Positions 7,604-15,922 of a stretch of 64,000 bases of DNA are shown in pieces (positions within the stretch are counted from its first letter, which is position 1; each line of letters begins with the position of its first letter). The notes under the pieces are model-generated. The model was given only the letters and a program-made list of their open reading frames with translations. It did not search any database and was not told the DNA's origin. Position numbers and translations under genes: made by a program. Source of the stretch: Microseira wollei NIES-4236 (GTDB lineage Bacteria; Cyanobacteriota; Cyanobacteriia; Cyanobacteriales; Aerosakkonemataceae); assembly GCF_020521235.1 (NCBI RefSeq), contig NZ_BLAY01000004.1, positions 1 through 64,000 of the forward strand. Reading direction: 5' to 3'.

Positions 7604-8584
7604 TCAATCAACATTGATTACACATCGAAAACCAATGTGGTTCGTCGAAGTATCAATTGCTTCTGGATATCTGGCGGCGGGACGGTAGCGAGAACAGTAG
7701 TTAGGCGCACAGAGGAACGATCCTCCCTTGAGTACCTTACGAGGTTTCTGCATAGAGGGTGGTACTTTACGGTCATAGCTATCGTTTTCTGTACCACCTC
7801 TAGGATTTTTGGGGATGCAGCAAGATTTAGTTGGGTTTTCTGGATGTTTTTCCTGATACCAGTCCTCTGTCCACTCCCAAACATTGCCAATCATATCGTA
7901 GAGTCCGTAGCCATTTGGGGGGTAAGAACCAACTGCTTCTGTCCCTGGTGGCACAGATTTGAGATTTTGCCAAGGAAACTGCCCCAACCAGGTGTTAGCC
8001 ATCGGTTTATCTTGGGGCATAAATTTATCACCCCAAGCAAATTCAGCCCCTTCTAAGCCACCCCGCGCGGCAAATTCCCACTGTGCTTCCGTCGAGAGTT
8101 GTTTTCCTGCCCATTCAGCATAAGCAACAACATCTTCATAGACAATATGGACCACCGGGTGATTTTCTTTACCCTTAATCGAACTCCCCGGACCTAAAGG
8201 GTGTCGCCAGTTAGCACCAGGTACATACTGCCACCAACAGAAAGTCTGGGGATCTACAGGGCGATTTGGTTTGATAAATACAGCCGAACCTGGCACTAGC
8301 TGTTCTGGGTTAGCATCAGGATAATCTTCTGCCTTCGGGGCTTTTTCGGCAAAGGTAACGTATCCAGTTTCTTTGACAAATTTCTGAAATTGCTTGTTGG
8401 TGACAGGATATTTATCAATCCAAAAACCGCTAACGGTTACAGTGTGAATTGGTCCTTCTTCGGGATACTTGGGGTTGGCAGATCCCATCTGAAATGTACC
8501 TCCTGGAATCCACACCATATCTTTTTGTGGTGGTCTACTGGGAGGAGAAACTGAGTTTTGGGGTTTTGGGGATACTGAAGTCAT
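7604..8584 (-). CDS. formylglycine-generating enzyme (sulfatase-activating)
   Basis: A 326-residue FGE-sulfatase (SUMF1-like) protein. The start region (MVWIPGGTFQMGS) and core (TEAQWEFAARGG, GNVWEWT) are classic for the fold. The C-terminal active site GGSFLCAPNYCSRYRPAAR keeps both Cys residues (about 292 and 297) that bind copper and oxidise the sulfatase Cys to formylglycine; many FGE-like proteins of other function lack them. It lies directly downstream of a Cys-type sulfatase on the same strand, so that sulfatase is its obvious substrate. The intergenic spacer of 211 bases carries two long palindromes. Confidence 0.88.
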   Translation of the reverse strand: MTSVSPKPQNSVSPPSRPPQKDMVWIPGGTFQMGSANPKYPEEGPIHTVTVSGFWIDKYPVTNKQFQKFVKETGYVTFAEKAPKAEDYPDANPEQLVPGSAVFIKPNRPVDPQTFCWWQYVPGANWRHPLGPGSSIKGKENHPVVHIVYEDVVAYAEWAGKQLSTEAQWEFAARGGLEGAEFAWGDKFMPQDKPMANTWLGQFPWQNLKSVPPGTEAVGSYPPNGYGLYDMIGNVWEWTEDWYQEKHPENPTKSCCIPKNPRGGTENDSYDRKVPPSMQKPRKVLKGGSFLCAPNYCSRYRPAARYPEAIDTSTNHIGFRCVINVD

Positions 8585-8635
8585 ACTAACTTGGGGATTT
8601 TTGGCAAGATTTAATTAAGTAGTCGAATGGATTTA

Positions 8636-8710
8636 GATTCCCGACTTCTTCAAGAAGTCGGGAATCTGGGTTGGATTTAGATTCCCGACTTCTTCAAGAA
8701 GTCGGGAATC
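8636..8710. repeat. two tandem copies of a 31-base perfect palindrome
   Basis: Each unit reads GATTCCCGACTTCTT, one central C, then AAGAAGTCGGGAATC, so it is a perfect hairpin. Copies start at 8636 and 8680 (period 44). It sits between the sulfatase and FGE genes and could terminate or attenuate read-through into FGE, or stabilise the sulfatase mRNA. Confidence 0.85.
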
Positions 8711-8795
8711 TGGGTTGGGTCAAGTTTTGGTTAAGGAAGTGTTATTCCTATCAAAACTTGCTTGACAAACTAATACTCACTGTGGGCTGGTGAAA

Positions 8796-11597
8796 TTAGT
8801 CGCGCCATAACATGCCAGCGAACTCTTTTTCTGTATTTGTTTCTTCTTGATCATTTTCTACATGGACAACGACCTGTTGAATCGTTGCTCCTTCAAATTC
8901 ACCGGGTGATTCATAATCACGGGATACTGGCTGTCCGCCATCTCGACCAACATTCAACCCTTCACCAGAGAGGGAAAATTTGCCGGGTTGGGTCTTGAAC
9001 TCTGCTGTTTGTCCTGACGGCAATAACTCCCCGTTAATAGAGATGTCTAGATTTTGCTGCTCATCGTTGATATACAGACTGACATTTCCCAAGGTGCTGT
9101 TTTGATCGTCTGTATCAGTCTTATCAAACTGGGCAGAGAAGGTATAACAGCCACTGGGATTTTCTGGGAGGGGACAACTGACTTTTTGTTCATATTGTCC
9201 CAGCCAGTTATAGACATAACAAAGCTGGTTTTCATGGATGTAAAGACTGTGACCGCCAAAACGTCCGCCGTGGGCGAAAAGAACCCCTTTGACTTGTTGG
9301 TTTAGTTCCGGTAAAACCTTTGCTGGCAGAGTTGGGACTTTCTCAACTACTGTTTTGATGTTATAGGAGCGACCGCCGATGTTGATTGTTGCTCCTTGTG
9401 ACAAGTCCATAGGTCCAGAAATCTGATGGAGTTGACCACCCACGGATAAAGTCATTCCTTGAATCGCGGGTACTGCCGAGATCTCTTCTGAATTGGAGAA
9501 ATCAACCGTTGCGGTAATCTTGTAAGACCGACCCCGAATGTTGACAGCTACCGCTTCCGGGACTTCCGAACAACCGGGGTAGTAAGTATAGTCATTTCGC
9601 GGCTCACTCAACTGGGGACGAGGTTCACCTAACACCTCAGATGTTGAGCGATCGTCGAGAGGTAGTCCATTGTACTTGCCAGCTTGCGCGAACCAGATGT
9701 TCTTCATCTCTTCGAGCTTTTCAGGGAATTGTTCGGCTAAGTCTTTGCACTGAGTTGGGTCTGCGACGAATGGGTACTGATCTTTCAATTGTGTCAATTG
9801 TTCTTTCTCCCGATCAGTCAAATTCGGGTCCTCTGCCATGAAATACAGTTCCCACTTATCAAGTGGAAAATTGCTCCAATCAGAAGGTGTGGGCGGATGG
9901 AAGGTACAGGCGTGCCAGCCTTTGTGATAGATCCCCCGGGTTCCCAACATGGCATAGAACTGAGTCTGTTTTACTTTTTTAGGCTTGTTCGGATCGTCAT
10001 CGGGGGCAACGTAATTGGGATCGGCATACCCAGGTGCAAAAGTATACTTAAAGCTGATGCCCTCAATTGGATTTTGGGTATAGCCTTTCACGACCTCTGG
10101 CGGCTCTAAACCCAGACACTCATAGAGGGTGGGGACAAGATCCACGGCATGAATGTACTGTTTGCGGAAATCTGGCTTTAAGTCTTTGGCCTTTGGGATG
10201 CCCTGGGGCCAGGAAATCATGAAAGGAGCAGCAGATCCTCCTTCGTAGCCCGACCACCGTTTCCAGTATTTGAAGGGTGTATCAAAGGCACAAGCCCAAC
10301 CTGTAGGGTAGTGGTTGTAGGTTTGGTCTGTTCCGAGAACACCGATTTTACTGTAGTTGTATCCAGGGTCGTCAGGAATGTCGTTGAAGAACAAGTTTTC
10401 GTTGACTGAGCCGTTGGGACCACCTTCTGCACTGGCACCATTGTCTGCTAGGGCAATGATAATCGTGTTGTCTAGTTGTCCCGAATCTTCGAGATACTTG
10501 AACAAGCGACCGATTTGTTCATCGGTATAGGTCGAGAAGGCGGCGTAAGTCTCGGCCATGCGGACAAACAGTTCTTTCTCTTGATCCGTCAAAGTATCCC
10601 AAGGTCTGACATACTCAGTTTGCGGCCAAGGTTGACCAGCAGGACCGACAAAGTCTGGTTTACCCTCTTCATGCAGGTGTTCGCCATGAGGGTTGATAGG
10701 AGGTAATTCGGTATCGTCTAGGAATATTCCCATCTCTTTCATCTTAGTGAAAACGTCTTCACGGTATTTCTCATAGCCATCTTTAAAGACGCTAGTTTCC
10801 ATCGGGTATTTCCCGTCAGCATCCATTTCTCCCGTGTTGTATCCGTAATCGTAGATTTTCTGCGGCCAAATCTGGTGTGGGGCGTGGTTGGCACCTGGAG
10901 AGAAATACAGCATCCAGGGCTTATCTGGGGCGATGACTTTGGCATCTTTAATAAACTGAATCGCCTTGTCTACAAAATCTTTAGACAAGTGATAGCCTTT
11001 TTCTGTGTCCTCCATATCGGGTTTGTAGGGAGGCTCAATCAGATGGTTATCGTAGATGATGTCGGGATACCATTGGTCAGTTTCTCCCCCCAAGAATCCG
11101 TAGTAGCGTTCAAAGCCGCGACCGAGAGGCCAATGACGCTTAGTCGCAGCCATGTTTGCTTCTTCTTCTGGGAGCAAATGCCATTTACCAATGGCGTAGG
11201 TGTTATAACCCCGTTCTACCAAAACTTCAGACAGTAAGGCATTTTCAAAGGGGATGCGACCGTTGGAACCAGGGAAACCACTGGTAGCTTCCTCAATGCA
11301 AGCCATCCCGTTGCTGTTGGCGTTGCGCCCATTCAAAAGAGATGAACGGGTAGGAGAACACAAAGCCGTGGTGTGGAAGTTGGTGTAAATCAAACCCGGT
11401 TTGGCAACGTATTCATTAAAGTTGGGCATTTTGATTTTGCCCCCAAACATATCCCACGCGCCAAAACCCGTATCATCAATGACGATGTAAAGAATATTGG
11501 GTGAGCCTTCAGGTGCTTTCGGTTCTGCGTAGGGTTCCCAATCTGGGACAGAATCGCGAATATCCAGAGCGATCGTACCGTTGAATTGTTTAGTCAT
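8796..11597 (-). CDS. arylsulfatase (type I, formylglycine-dependent), long form
   Basis: A 933-residue S1-type sulfatase. The N-terminal domain holds the metal ligands in IVIDDTGFG (about residue 40), the modification motif Cys-Ser-Pro-Thr-Arg (about residue 80) whose Cys becomes formylglycine, the GKWHL motif, and ALADNGAS. From about residue 640 to the end there is an extra beta-rich region with two similar NIGGRSYKI-type segments and a lectin-like stretch, not found in minimal sulfatases. No signal peptide is evident. ATG at 11597 follows AAGGA; an in-frame GTG lies one codon earlier. FGE follows in the same direction. Confidence 0.88.
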   Translation of the reverse strand: MTKQFNGTIALDIRDSVPDWEPYAEPKAPEGSPNILYIVIDDTGFGAWDMFGGKIKMPNFNEYVAKPGLIYTNFHTTALCSPTRSSLLNGRNANSNGMACIEEATSGFPGSNGRIPFENALLSEVLVERGYNTYAIGKWHLLPEEEANMAATKRHWPLGRGFERYYGFLGGETDQWYPDIIYDNHLIEPPYKPDMEDTEKGYHLSKDFVDKAIQFIKDAKVIAPDKPWMLYFSPGANHAPHQIWPQKIYDYGYNTGEMDADGKYPMETSVFKDGYEKYREDVFTKMKEMGIFLDDTELPPINPHGEHLHEEGKPDFVGPAGQPWPQTEYVRPWDTLTDQEKELFVRMAETYAAFSTYTDEQIGRLFKYLEDSGQLDNTIIIALADNGASAEGGPNGSVNENLFFNDIPDDPGYNYSKIGVLGTDQTYNHYPTGWACAFDTPFKYWKRWSGYEGGSAAPFMISWPQGIPKAKDLKPDFRKQYIHAVDLVPTLYECLGLEPPEVVKGYTQNPIEGISFKYTFAPGYADPNYVAPDDDPNKPKKVKQTQFYAMLGTRGIYHKGWHACTFHPPTPSDWSNFPLDKWELYFMAEDPNLTDREKEQLTQLKDQYPFVADPTQCKDLAEQFPEKLEEMKNIWFAQAGKYNGLPLDDRSTSEVLGEPRPQLSEPRNDYTYYPGCSEVPEAVAVNIRGRSYKITATVDFSNSEEISAVPAIQGMTLSVGGQLHQISGPMDLSQGATINIGGRSYNIKTVVEKVPTLPAKVLPELNQQVKGVLFAHGGRFGGHSLYIHENQLCYVYNWLGQYEQKVSCPLPENPSGCYTFSAQFDKTDTDDQNSTLGNVSLYINDEQQNLDISINGELLPSGQTAEFKTQPGKFSLSGEGLNVGRDGGQPVSRDYESPGEFEGATIQQVVVHVENDQEETNTEKEFAGMLWRD

Positions 11598-11745
11598 CAC
11601 ATATCCTTGTATTAGAATTCTCCAACAACTCTTGTGGGATAGGCGTCTCGCCTGTCAAAGAGTTTGTTTTTTGCAGAGGTCTATTGATTATCAAGTTGCG
11701 ATCGTTAGACGATTGAAGTGCGTTCGCGCAGCTGGCGCTATGCCC

Positions 11746-11800
11746 CTATGCCCAAACCAGGTGTTAGCCATCGGCTGAGCTTGCGGCATAAATTCATTGC
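11746..11800 (-). pseudogene. short remnant of a second FGE gene
   Basis: On the minus strand this stretch translates to NEFMPQAQPMANTWFGH, closely matching the KFMPQDKPMANTWLGQ segment of the intact FGE at 7604. The flanks do not continue the match. It is a fragment of a duplicated or rearranged FGE gene in the gap between the sulfatase and the AraC gene. The rest of the gap (11601-12108) holds no gene I can support. Confidence 0.65.
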
Positions 11801-12033
11801 TATAAAGTGCTAAAAACCAAAAGGCTTGCAATGGCTAGTTTTCCAGAAGCGAAGATAATCTGATAGATGATCCCTGATGTATATCGCTTTTTAGTCTTAC
11901 AGCAACTAAAAAGCCAATTGCCTGCAAAAATCCCTCTAACGATGCACAAGATGTAATATTCCCACAACTTGAGAAAAACGAGTATTCCAAAATTCCAACT
12001 TTTGCGTGTCTGAGTAAACGCCACTAGAGAGGG

Positions 12034-12039
12034 TATAAT
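12034..12039 (+). promoter_or_regulatory. possible -10 box of the AraC-type gene
   Basis: A consensus TATAAT preceded by GGG lies 70 bases before the regulator start. No convincing -35 box is visible at the right distance. Given as a candidate only. Confidence 0.35.
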
Positions 12040-12108
12040 CGCATTTGTCTGATCTAAGCTCGCTCAAGCGATGTCTCAGATGATTTTACTCAGCCGTAAT
12101 CCCAATCT

Positions 12109-13098
12109 ATGTCGCTGATTGCTAACCATAACTCCCAGGCGGATTCTCTGGTGGTGACTCGCCAGTTTGATGATATTGATGCTTTTGCAGAAGCCATCAA
12201 ACCCCTGGATATCACAGTTAATCAGTTAACCCCTGGCTGTTTTCTGGGGAGTGTTAATTTTGCCAACTTTGGCAGTCTGAAGTTTACCCACGTTAATCAA
12301 AATCAAGGTATTAGAGCAATCGGACTCAAGTCTCCTAGTGACCTTACATTTGCGATCGCACTTCAAGCCGATCAAACACCAGTGGTGTCTCATGGTTGCC
12401 AGATCAAAGCACAGCATATAGTTGGGTTTGATCCAACGAGGGAAACCGATTTCATCACAGGGAAAGACTCCCACATAGTCCTTGCCAGTGTGAATGAGCA
12501 AGTTTTCCATTCCCTAGCCGAGCAAATGGGATGCGACCTGGGGCAAAAGTTTCTCCAGCAGAATTCCGTCCGGTTACATTCTGCATCATTGCGCCTTTTG
12601 AAGGCTTACTATCAGCAAATAACTCACATCTTCAGCAGCCAACCATCATTATTTATGCAATCGCAGATGCCATCCTTGATTGTGGAAGATTTTGTGCCGT
12701 TGCTGATCGATACCCTGGGAAAGATCGCCCCAAAAAAACGATACCAGCCCAAACCATTCCGCCGTTATGCCCTTGTCAAGAAAGCCGAAGAGATTGCTAA
12801 ATTATATAGAGATAAACCTTTAACATTACAAAAACTATGTGACGAATTACAAACTAGCAGTAGCGCCTTATGTTATGGATTTAAAGAGATTTTTGGCATG
12901 AGTCCAATGGCGTATATCAAGATGCAACGACTCAATGGGGTACGTCGCGCTTTGAAAAATGCTGACCCTGGCAAAACATCGGTGATGCAGTTGGCTGATG
13001 ATTGGGGATTTTGGAGTCCAGGGCATTTTGGCAGAGATTATAAAAAAATGTTCGGTGAGTTGCCATCAGAAACGCTGCGGATAAGTAGGTGCAGGTAA
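12109..13098 (+). CDS. AraC family transcriptional regulator
   Basis: A 329-residue protein. The C-terminal hundred residues form the double helix-turn-helix of AraC regulators: LTLQKLCDELQTSSSALCYGFKEIF for the first helix pair, and VMQLADDWGFWSPGHFGRDYKKMFGELPSETLR as the signature. The N-terminal two thirds is a sensing domain with no motif I can name. It is divergent from the sulfatase-FGE genes, which makes it their likely local regulator (inference). The last codons (about Ile-Ser-Arg-Cys-Arg-stop) lie inside the terminus of a repeat element, so the native C-terminus may have been altered. Confidence 0.85.
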   Translation: MSLIANHNSQADSLVVTRQFDDIDAFAEAIKPLDITVNQLTPGCFLGSVNFANFGSLKFTHVNQNQGIRAIGLKSPSDLTFAIALQADQTPVVSHGCQIKAQHIVGFDPTRETDFITGKDSHIVLASVNEQVFHSLAEQMGCDLGQKFLQQNSVRLHSASLRLLKAYYQQITHIFSSQPSLFMQSQMPSLIVEDFVPLLIDTLGKIAPKKRYQPKPFRRYALVKKAEEIAKLYRDKPLTLQKLCDELQTSSSALCYGFKEIFGMSPMAYIKMQRLNGVRRALKNADPGKTSVMQLADDWGFWSPGHFGRDYKKMFGELPSETLRISRCR

Positions 13099-13221
13099 AT
13101 AAAGTGAAAATAGCTATCCCTACCTATGGCGGGACGCCCACCCCACAAGAGATTGAAGGTTTTGTGGGGTGGGCTTCTCGCCCGCCATTGTGGTGAGTTT
13201 ATTTATATTCACCTACTTAAG
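13086..13221. repeat. family D composite element (AAGTAGGTG termini with CCCCACA palindromes)
   Basis: Outer inverted ends AAGTAGGTGCAGGTAAATAA and TTATTTATATTCACCTACTT enclose GGCGGGACGCCCACCCCACA and its near-complement TGTGGGGTGGGCTTCTCGCC. A larger relative lies at 26115-26472. Its left end overlaps the end of the AraC gene. Confidence 0.65.
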
Positions 13222-13240
13222 CCCGCATTTCTCACAAAGA

Positions 13241-13370
13241 CAGGACTTACGCACCACGAGCCTAGAAACCCGGTTTCGACCTTCGAACGCGAGTGCGGAA
13301 GGGAGGCATATCGCTGATTCCCAAACCAACGATTTTTCGGATCGCCCTTTGTTTCTTTGCGTAAGTCCTA
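13241..13370. mobile_element. family A element, long form, with target duplication
   Basis: Starts CAGGACTTACGC and ends GCGTAAGTCCTA, flanked by AAAGA on both sides (13236-13240 and 13371-13375). It has the extra central block with CGAACGCGAGTGCGGAAGG shared with the copies at 44894 and 54141. Confidence 0.85.
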
Positions 13371-13532
13371 AAAGAGATCAAAAAATGGGGGTGTACTGAT
13401 GAGGAGATAATCACAATCCTGCAAATAATGCTTCCGGGGTTGATCAACTGCAAAAAATTGGTATAGAGGTGGTTCAAGTACTTTCGATATCGCCAGCAAT
13501 GCCAGCGCTATCATCCACCAATTTACCCTTTG

Positions 13533-13893
13533 ATATCATGTCCGGTTGTATCGGTTGTATATAGTCGATTGTGCGAAAAGCTGTTTTTTTCCCTCCCACC
13601 TACCCACCTACCCACCTGCTCATCCGCTAGCCTAACGCTACCGATGCCTGGGGACATGATATGACTAGCTGGGTCAGGTTGGTCAGTTGTCCAATCGACT
13701 AGGGAACATCATAGATATCTCGGACAAACAGATAACGTTAATCATGTTCCCTACTCCTAATTATGGGTAATCGACCGGACATGATATTATATCATGTCCG
13801 GTTAATTACTTGTAATTAAAAACCTCGACCCGTCCCCCCGTCCCCGCGTCTGGGCGTCAGCCCGAATTATAAGTATTCAACCGGACATGATAT
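13533..13893. repeat. cluster of family B inverted-repeat elements
   Basis: Two clear units (13533-13662 and 13789-13893) are bounded by ATATCATGTCC and its complement. The stretch between them (13663-13788) ends in ACCGGACATGATAT, so it is probably a third unit with a decayed left end. No reading frame of interest. The region 13371-13532 holds no gene I can identify. Confidence 0.7.
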
Positions 13894-13904
13894 TACTCTA
13901 TCCC

Positions 13905-14042
13905 TGGCAGCTTGTGCAATCAATTGCAGCAATTCGTCGTCGGTGATGATTTCCTCTGCATCAGCTTGAGGTAATCCATCAAAGCGGACTTGTTTCCATA
14001 GAACATTTGTACATTCCAGGAGACAAAATTCTGGAATATACC
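13905..14042 (-). pseudogene. remnant of a VapC-type PIN-domain toxin gene
   Basis: The minus strand reads IPEFCLLECTNVLWKQVRF, then DGLPQADAEEIITDDELL. The LLECTNVLWKQVRF part closely resembles the second helix region of cyanobacterial VapC toxins. There is no start, no N-terminal Asp motif and no matching downstream part, so it is a gene fragment. It abuts an 84-bp tandem repeat. Confidence 0.55.
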
Positions 14043-14050
14043 AGCGATCT

Positions 14051-14267
14051 GCTTTCTCATTTTGCCCGTTTGCTTTCTCATTTCAGTAATTCGCGCATTC
14101 ATTTTGGTATTTTCCCCAAGCAAAATGGCAATTTACTTTCTCATGAAGCTTGTTTGCTTTCTCATTTCAGTAATTCGCCCATTCATTTTGGTATTTTCCC
14201 CAAGCTTTATGGCAATTTACTTTCTCATTTTGCCCGTTGGCTTTCTCATTTCAGTAATTCGCGCATA
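14051..14267. repeat. 84-bp tandem repeat, about 2.5 copies
   Basis: The segment containing GCTTTCTCATTTCAGTAATTC recurs at 14071, 14155 and 14239, exactly 84 bases (28 codons) apart. Units differ by a few bases. A plus-strand frame stays open across it as a 28-residue repeat rich in His, Ser and Phe, but with no ribosome site or known relative, so I do not call a gene. From 14268 to 14522 I see nothing else. Confidence 0.8.
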
Positions 14268-14522
14268 GGCCACATTCCTCACCATCAACTGTCACATAGA
14301 CAGTCGCAGCTAGTAAAAGTGAATGATTGGGCAGACTTTTAATTATATAAATACTCAGCTATCAGCCTGATTCTGAGAATCAAACTTTGGCATAACGCTG
14401 GATATGCCCTCTGAAAATCTCCATTTTGAATCAGTAAAAATTGCGTAAAAAATACGATTGTTTGAACGGCAGTTATAGGGATAAAATACAATATTAGGCA
14501 TGGGTAAAGTTTTGGAGTGTGG

Positions 14523-14783
14523 TTATGTTTGTTGGTTTATACTTTTCGCCAAATCGCCAATTGTTAAATATTCTTGCTGTGAAACCTGACTTGAACCTTT
14601 AATCAAATCGGCTGCCTTTTCCCCAATCATAATTGTGGGTGCATTCGTGTTTCCCGAAGTCAGGGTTGGCACCTGACTCACGGTATTGCGCCAAATTTTC
14701 TGGGTCGCCGTGGGAGCAATTTGGGATAATGTACCATCAGCCGCCACCGCAAAACAGAAAGCCGCAACATTCCCGGTGTTCAT
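14523..14783 (-). CDS. small hypothetical protein after the tail genes
   Basis: An 86-residue frame starting 12 bases after the stop of the gpI-like tail gene, on the same strand. It has an Ala/Thr-rich first half (AAFCFAVAADGTLSQIAPTATQKIW) and a polar C-terminus. I do not recognise the family. The position suggests it belongs to the baseplate operon, or is what remains of a longer gene. No strong ribosome site is visible. Confidence 0.4.
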   Translation of the reverse strand: MNTGNVAAFCFAVAADGTLSQIAPTATQKIWRNTVSQVPTLTSGNTNAPTIMIGEKAADLIKGSSQVSQQEYLTIGDLAKSINQQT

Positions 14784-14795
14784 GGGAATGGCAGT

Positions 14796-15812
14796 TCAAG
14801 CAATATAAAGATCGTAGGTGCAGAAAGCCGGTTTTTCTCGCTCAATAATATCTCTAACTAACCGTTCGTCTATTTGCTGACCTGGGTCGTGACGCAGGCG
14901 GACAATAAAGTGAAACGGACGTCCACCCCCTAGCATCGAATCAACGCCGGTAATAGTTTTTCCTAACACAAAACCTTGACTAAAAATCTCTTCTATGCTA
15001 ATGTGCTTTTCGCTTTCCGGTAAATCTTCATCTAACGGTAAACCCGTGTAAAGATGCAGGTAAAAACGCAGACCTCGGCGCGTTCCGTGCCAGCGATAAA
15101 GTTCTACGGCATTGCGAATGAGACGGCGTTGATGTTTGGTTTCCCAACGAGGATCGATGGGCCAAGCGACCCACTGTGCTAGAAAAGGTAACAGGGTTTC
15201 CGGTGCGGTTAAAGGGTCTAAATATGCCCATAAAACGTCTATTGTTTGAACGGCAGGGTCGAATGCTTGCTCGAAAATATTGAGAAAGCGGCCTAAAAAG
15301 TCGATTTCGCGGTAAATTCCGGGTAAAAAATTGACGTAGGAACTGCTGGGACGAACAAAAAGATTAAAAACTGGACAGGCAAGAAGTTGCCGCTGGTTTT
15401 CTAATTCTGCGTAGACATACAATTGGGTTTCGTACTTTAATTTTAAGCGCGATCGCTGTTGATTCAAAGCAGATTGATTCTCAAAAAAATCTTCAGGAAT
15501 TTGGAAGTACAGCGTTTTATCTACTTTTTGATTTGGGGCAATTTCTTCGGCTTCTTCCTGATACCAACTACACCAAGATTGGGGAAAATCTCCCTCAATT
15601 TCTAGCCGCCACCGCAGCGGATGACCTGCCTTATTTTCCAACTGTACTAACATTTCCCCTGGTTCTCCTGGAAAAACCACCAGGTTGTTGGTAATTTGTT
15701 CTTCTTTACTATTCCCGGCAAAGCTTGCTATTGCAGAGGTGTCTGTTGCCTGGGGGGGTTGCATCGAGGCAAGTTTTATCGCTAAGGTTGGACGGTAATT
15801 GGATTGGGTCAT
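14796..15812 (-). CDS. phage tail protein I-like (contractile injection baseplate)
   Basis: A 338-residue protein. From about residue 175 it carries the tail-protein-I (P2 gpI, Afp12-type) signature: NFLPGIYRE, FLGRFLNIFEQAFDP, then LAQWVAWPIDPRW and ELYRWHGTRRGLRFYLHLYTG. The N-terminal part is beta-rich and specific to injection systems. These proteins connect baseplate wedges to tail fibres. It is third in the order gp25, gpJ, gpI on the minus strand, the canonical wedge order of contractile injection systems. Confidence 0.82.
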   Translation of the reverse strand: MTQSNYRPTLAIKLASMQPPQATDTSAIASFAGNSKEEQITNNLVVFPGEPGEMLVQLENKAGHPLRWRLEIEGDFPQSWCSWYQEEAEEIAPNQKVDKTLYFQIPEDFFENQSALNQQRSRLKLKYETQLYVYAELENQRQLLACPVFNLFVRPSSSYVNFLPGIYREIDFLGRFLNIFEQAFDPAVQTIDVLWAYLDPLTAPETLLPFLAQWVAWPIDPRWETKHQRRLIRNAVELYRWHGTRRGLRFYLHLYTGLPLDEDLPESEKHISIEEIFSQGFVLGKTITGVDSMLGGGRPFHFIVRLRHDPGQQIDERLVRDIIEREKPAFCTYDLYIA

Positions 15813-15825
15813 TGGGAATTGCTAA

Positions 15826-15921
15826 TTGCTAATTGCTAATTGCTGATTGCTAATAGGGGACTGGTGATTGGTATTTTCCATTACGGATTACCGATTACCA
15901 ATTACCAATTACCTATTACCT
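15826..15921. repeat. short tandem repeats (CTAATTG and ATTACCA types)
   Basis: Runs of TTGCTAA and then TTACCAA/TTACCTA heptamers fill the gap between the gpJ and gpI genes. Such arrays are typical of filamentous cyanobacteria. Confidence 0.85.
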
Positions 15922-15922
15922 A

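Noticed and set aside
11800-12024. 74-codon minus-strand frame upstream of the AraC gene
   Set aside because: Low-complexity hydrophobic translation without a ribosome site, in a rearranged gap; no support for a gene.
14007-14342. 111-codon plus-strand frame over the 84-bp repeat
   Set aside because: The openness follows from the repeat period being a multiple of three; no start signal and no known relative.
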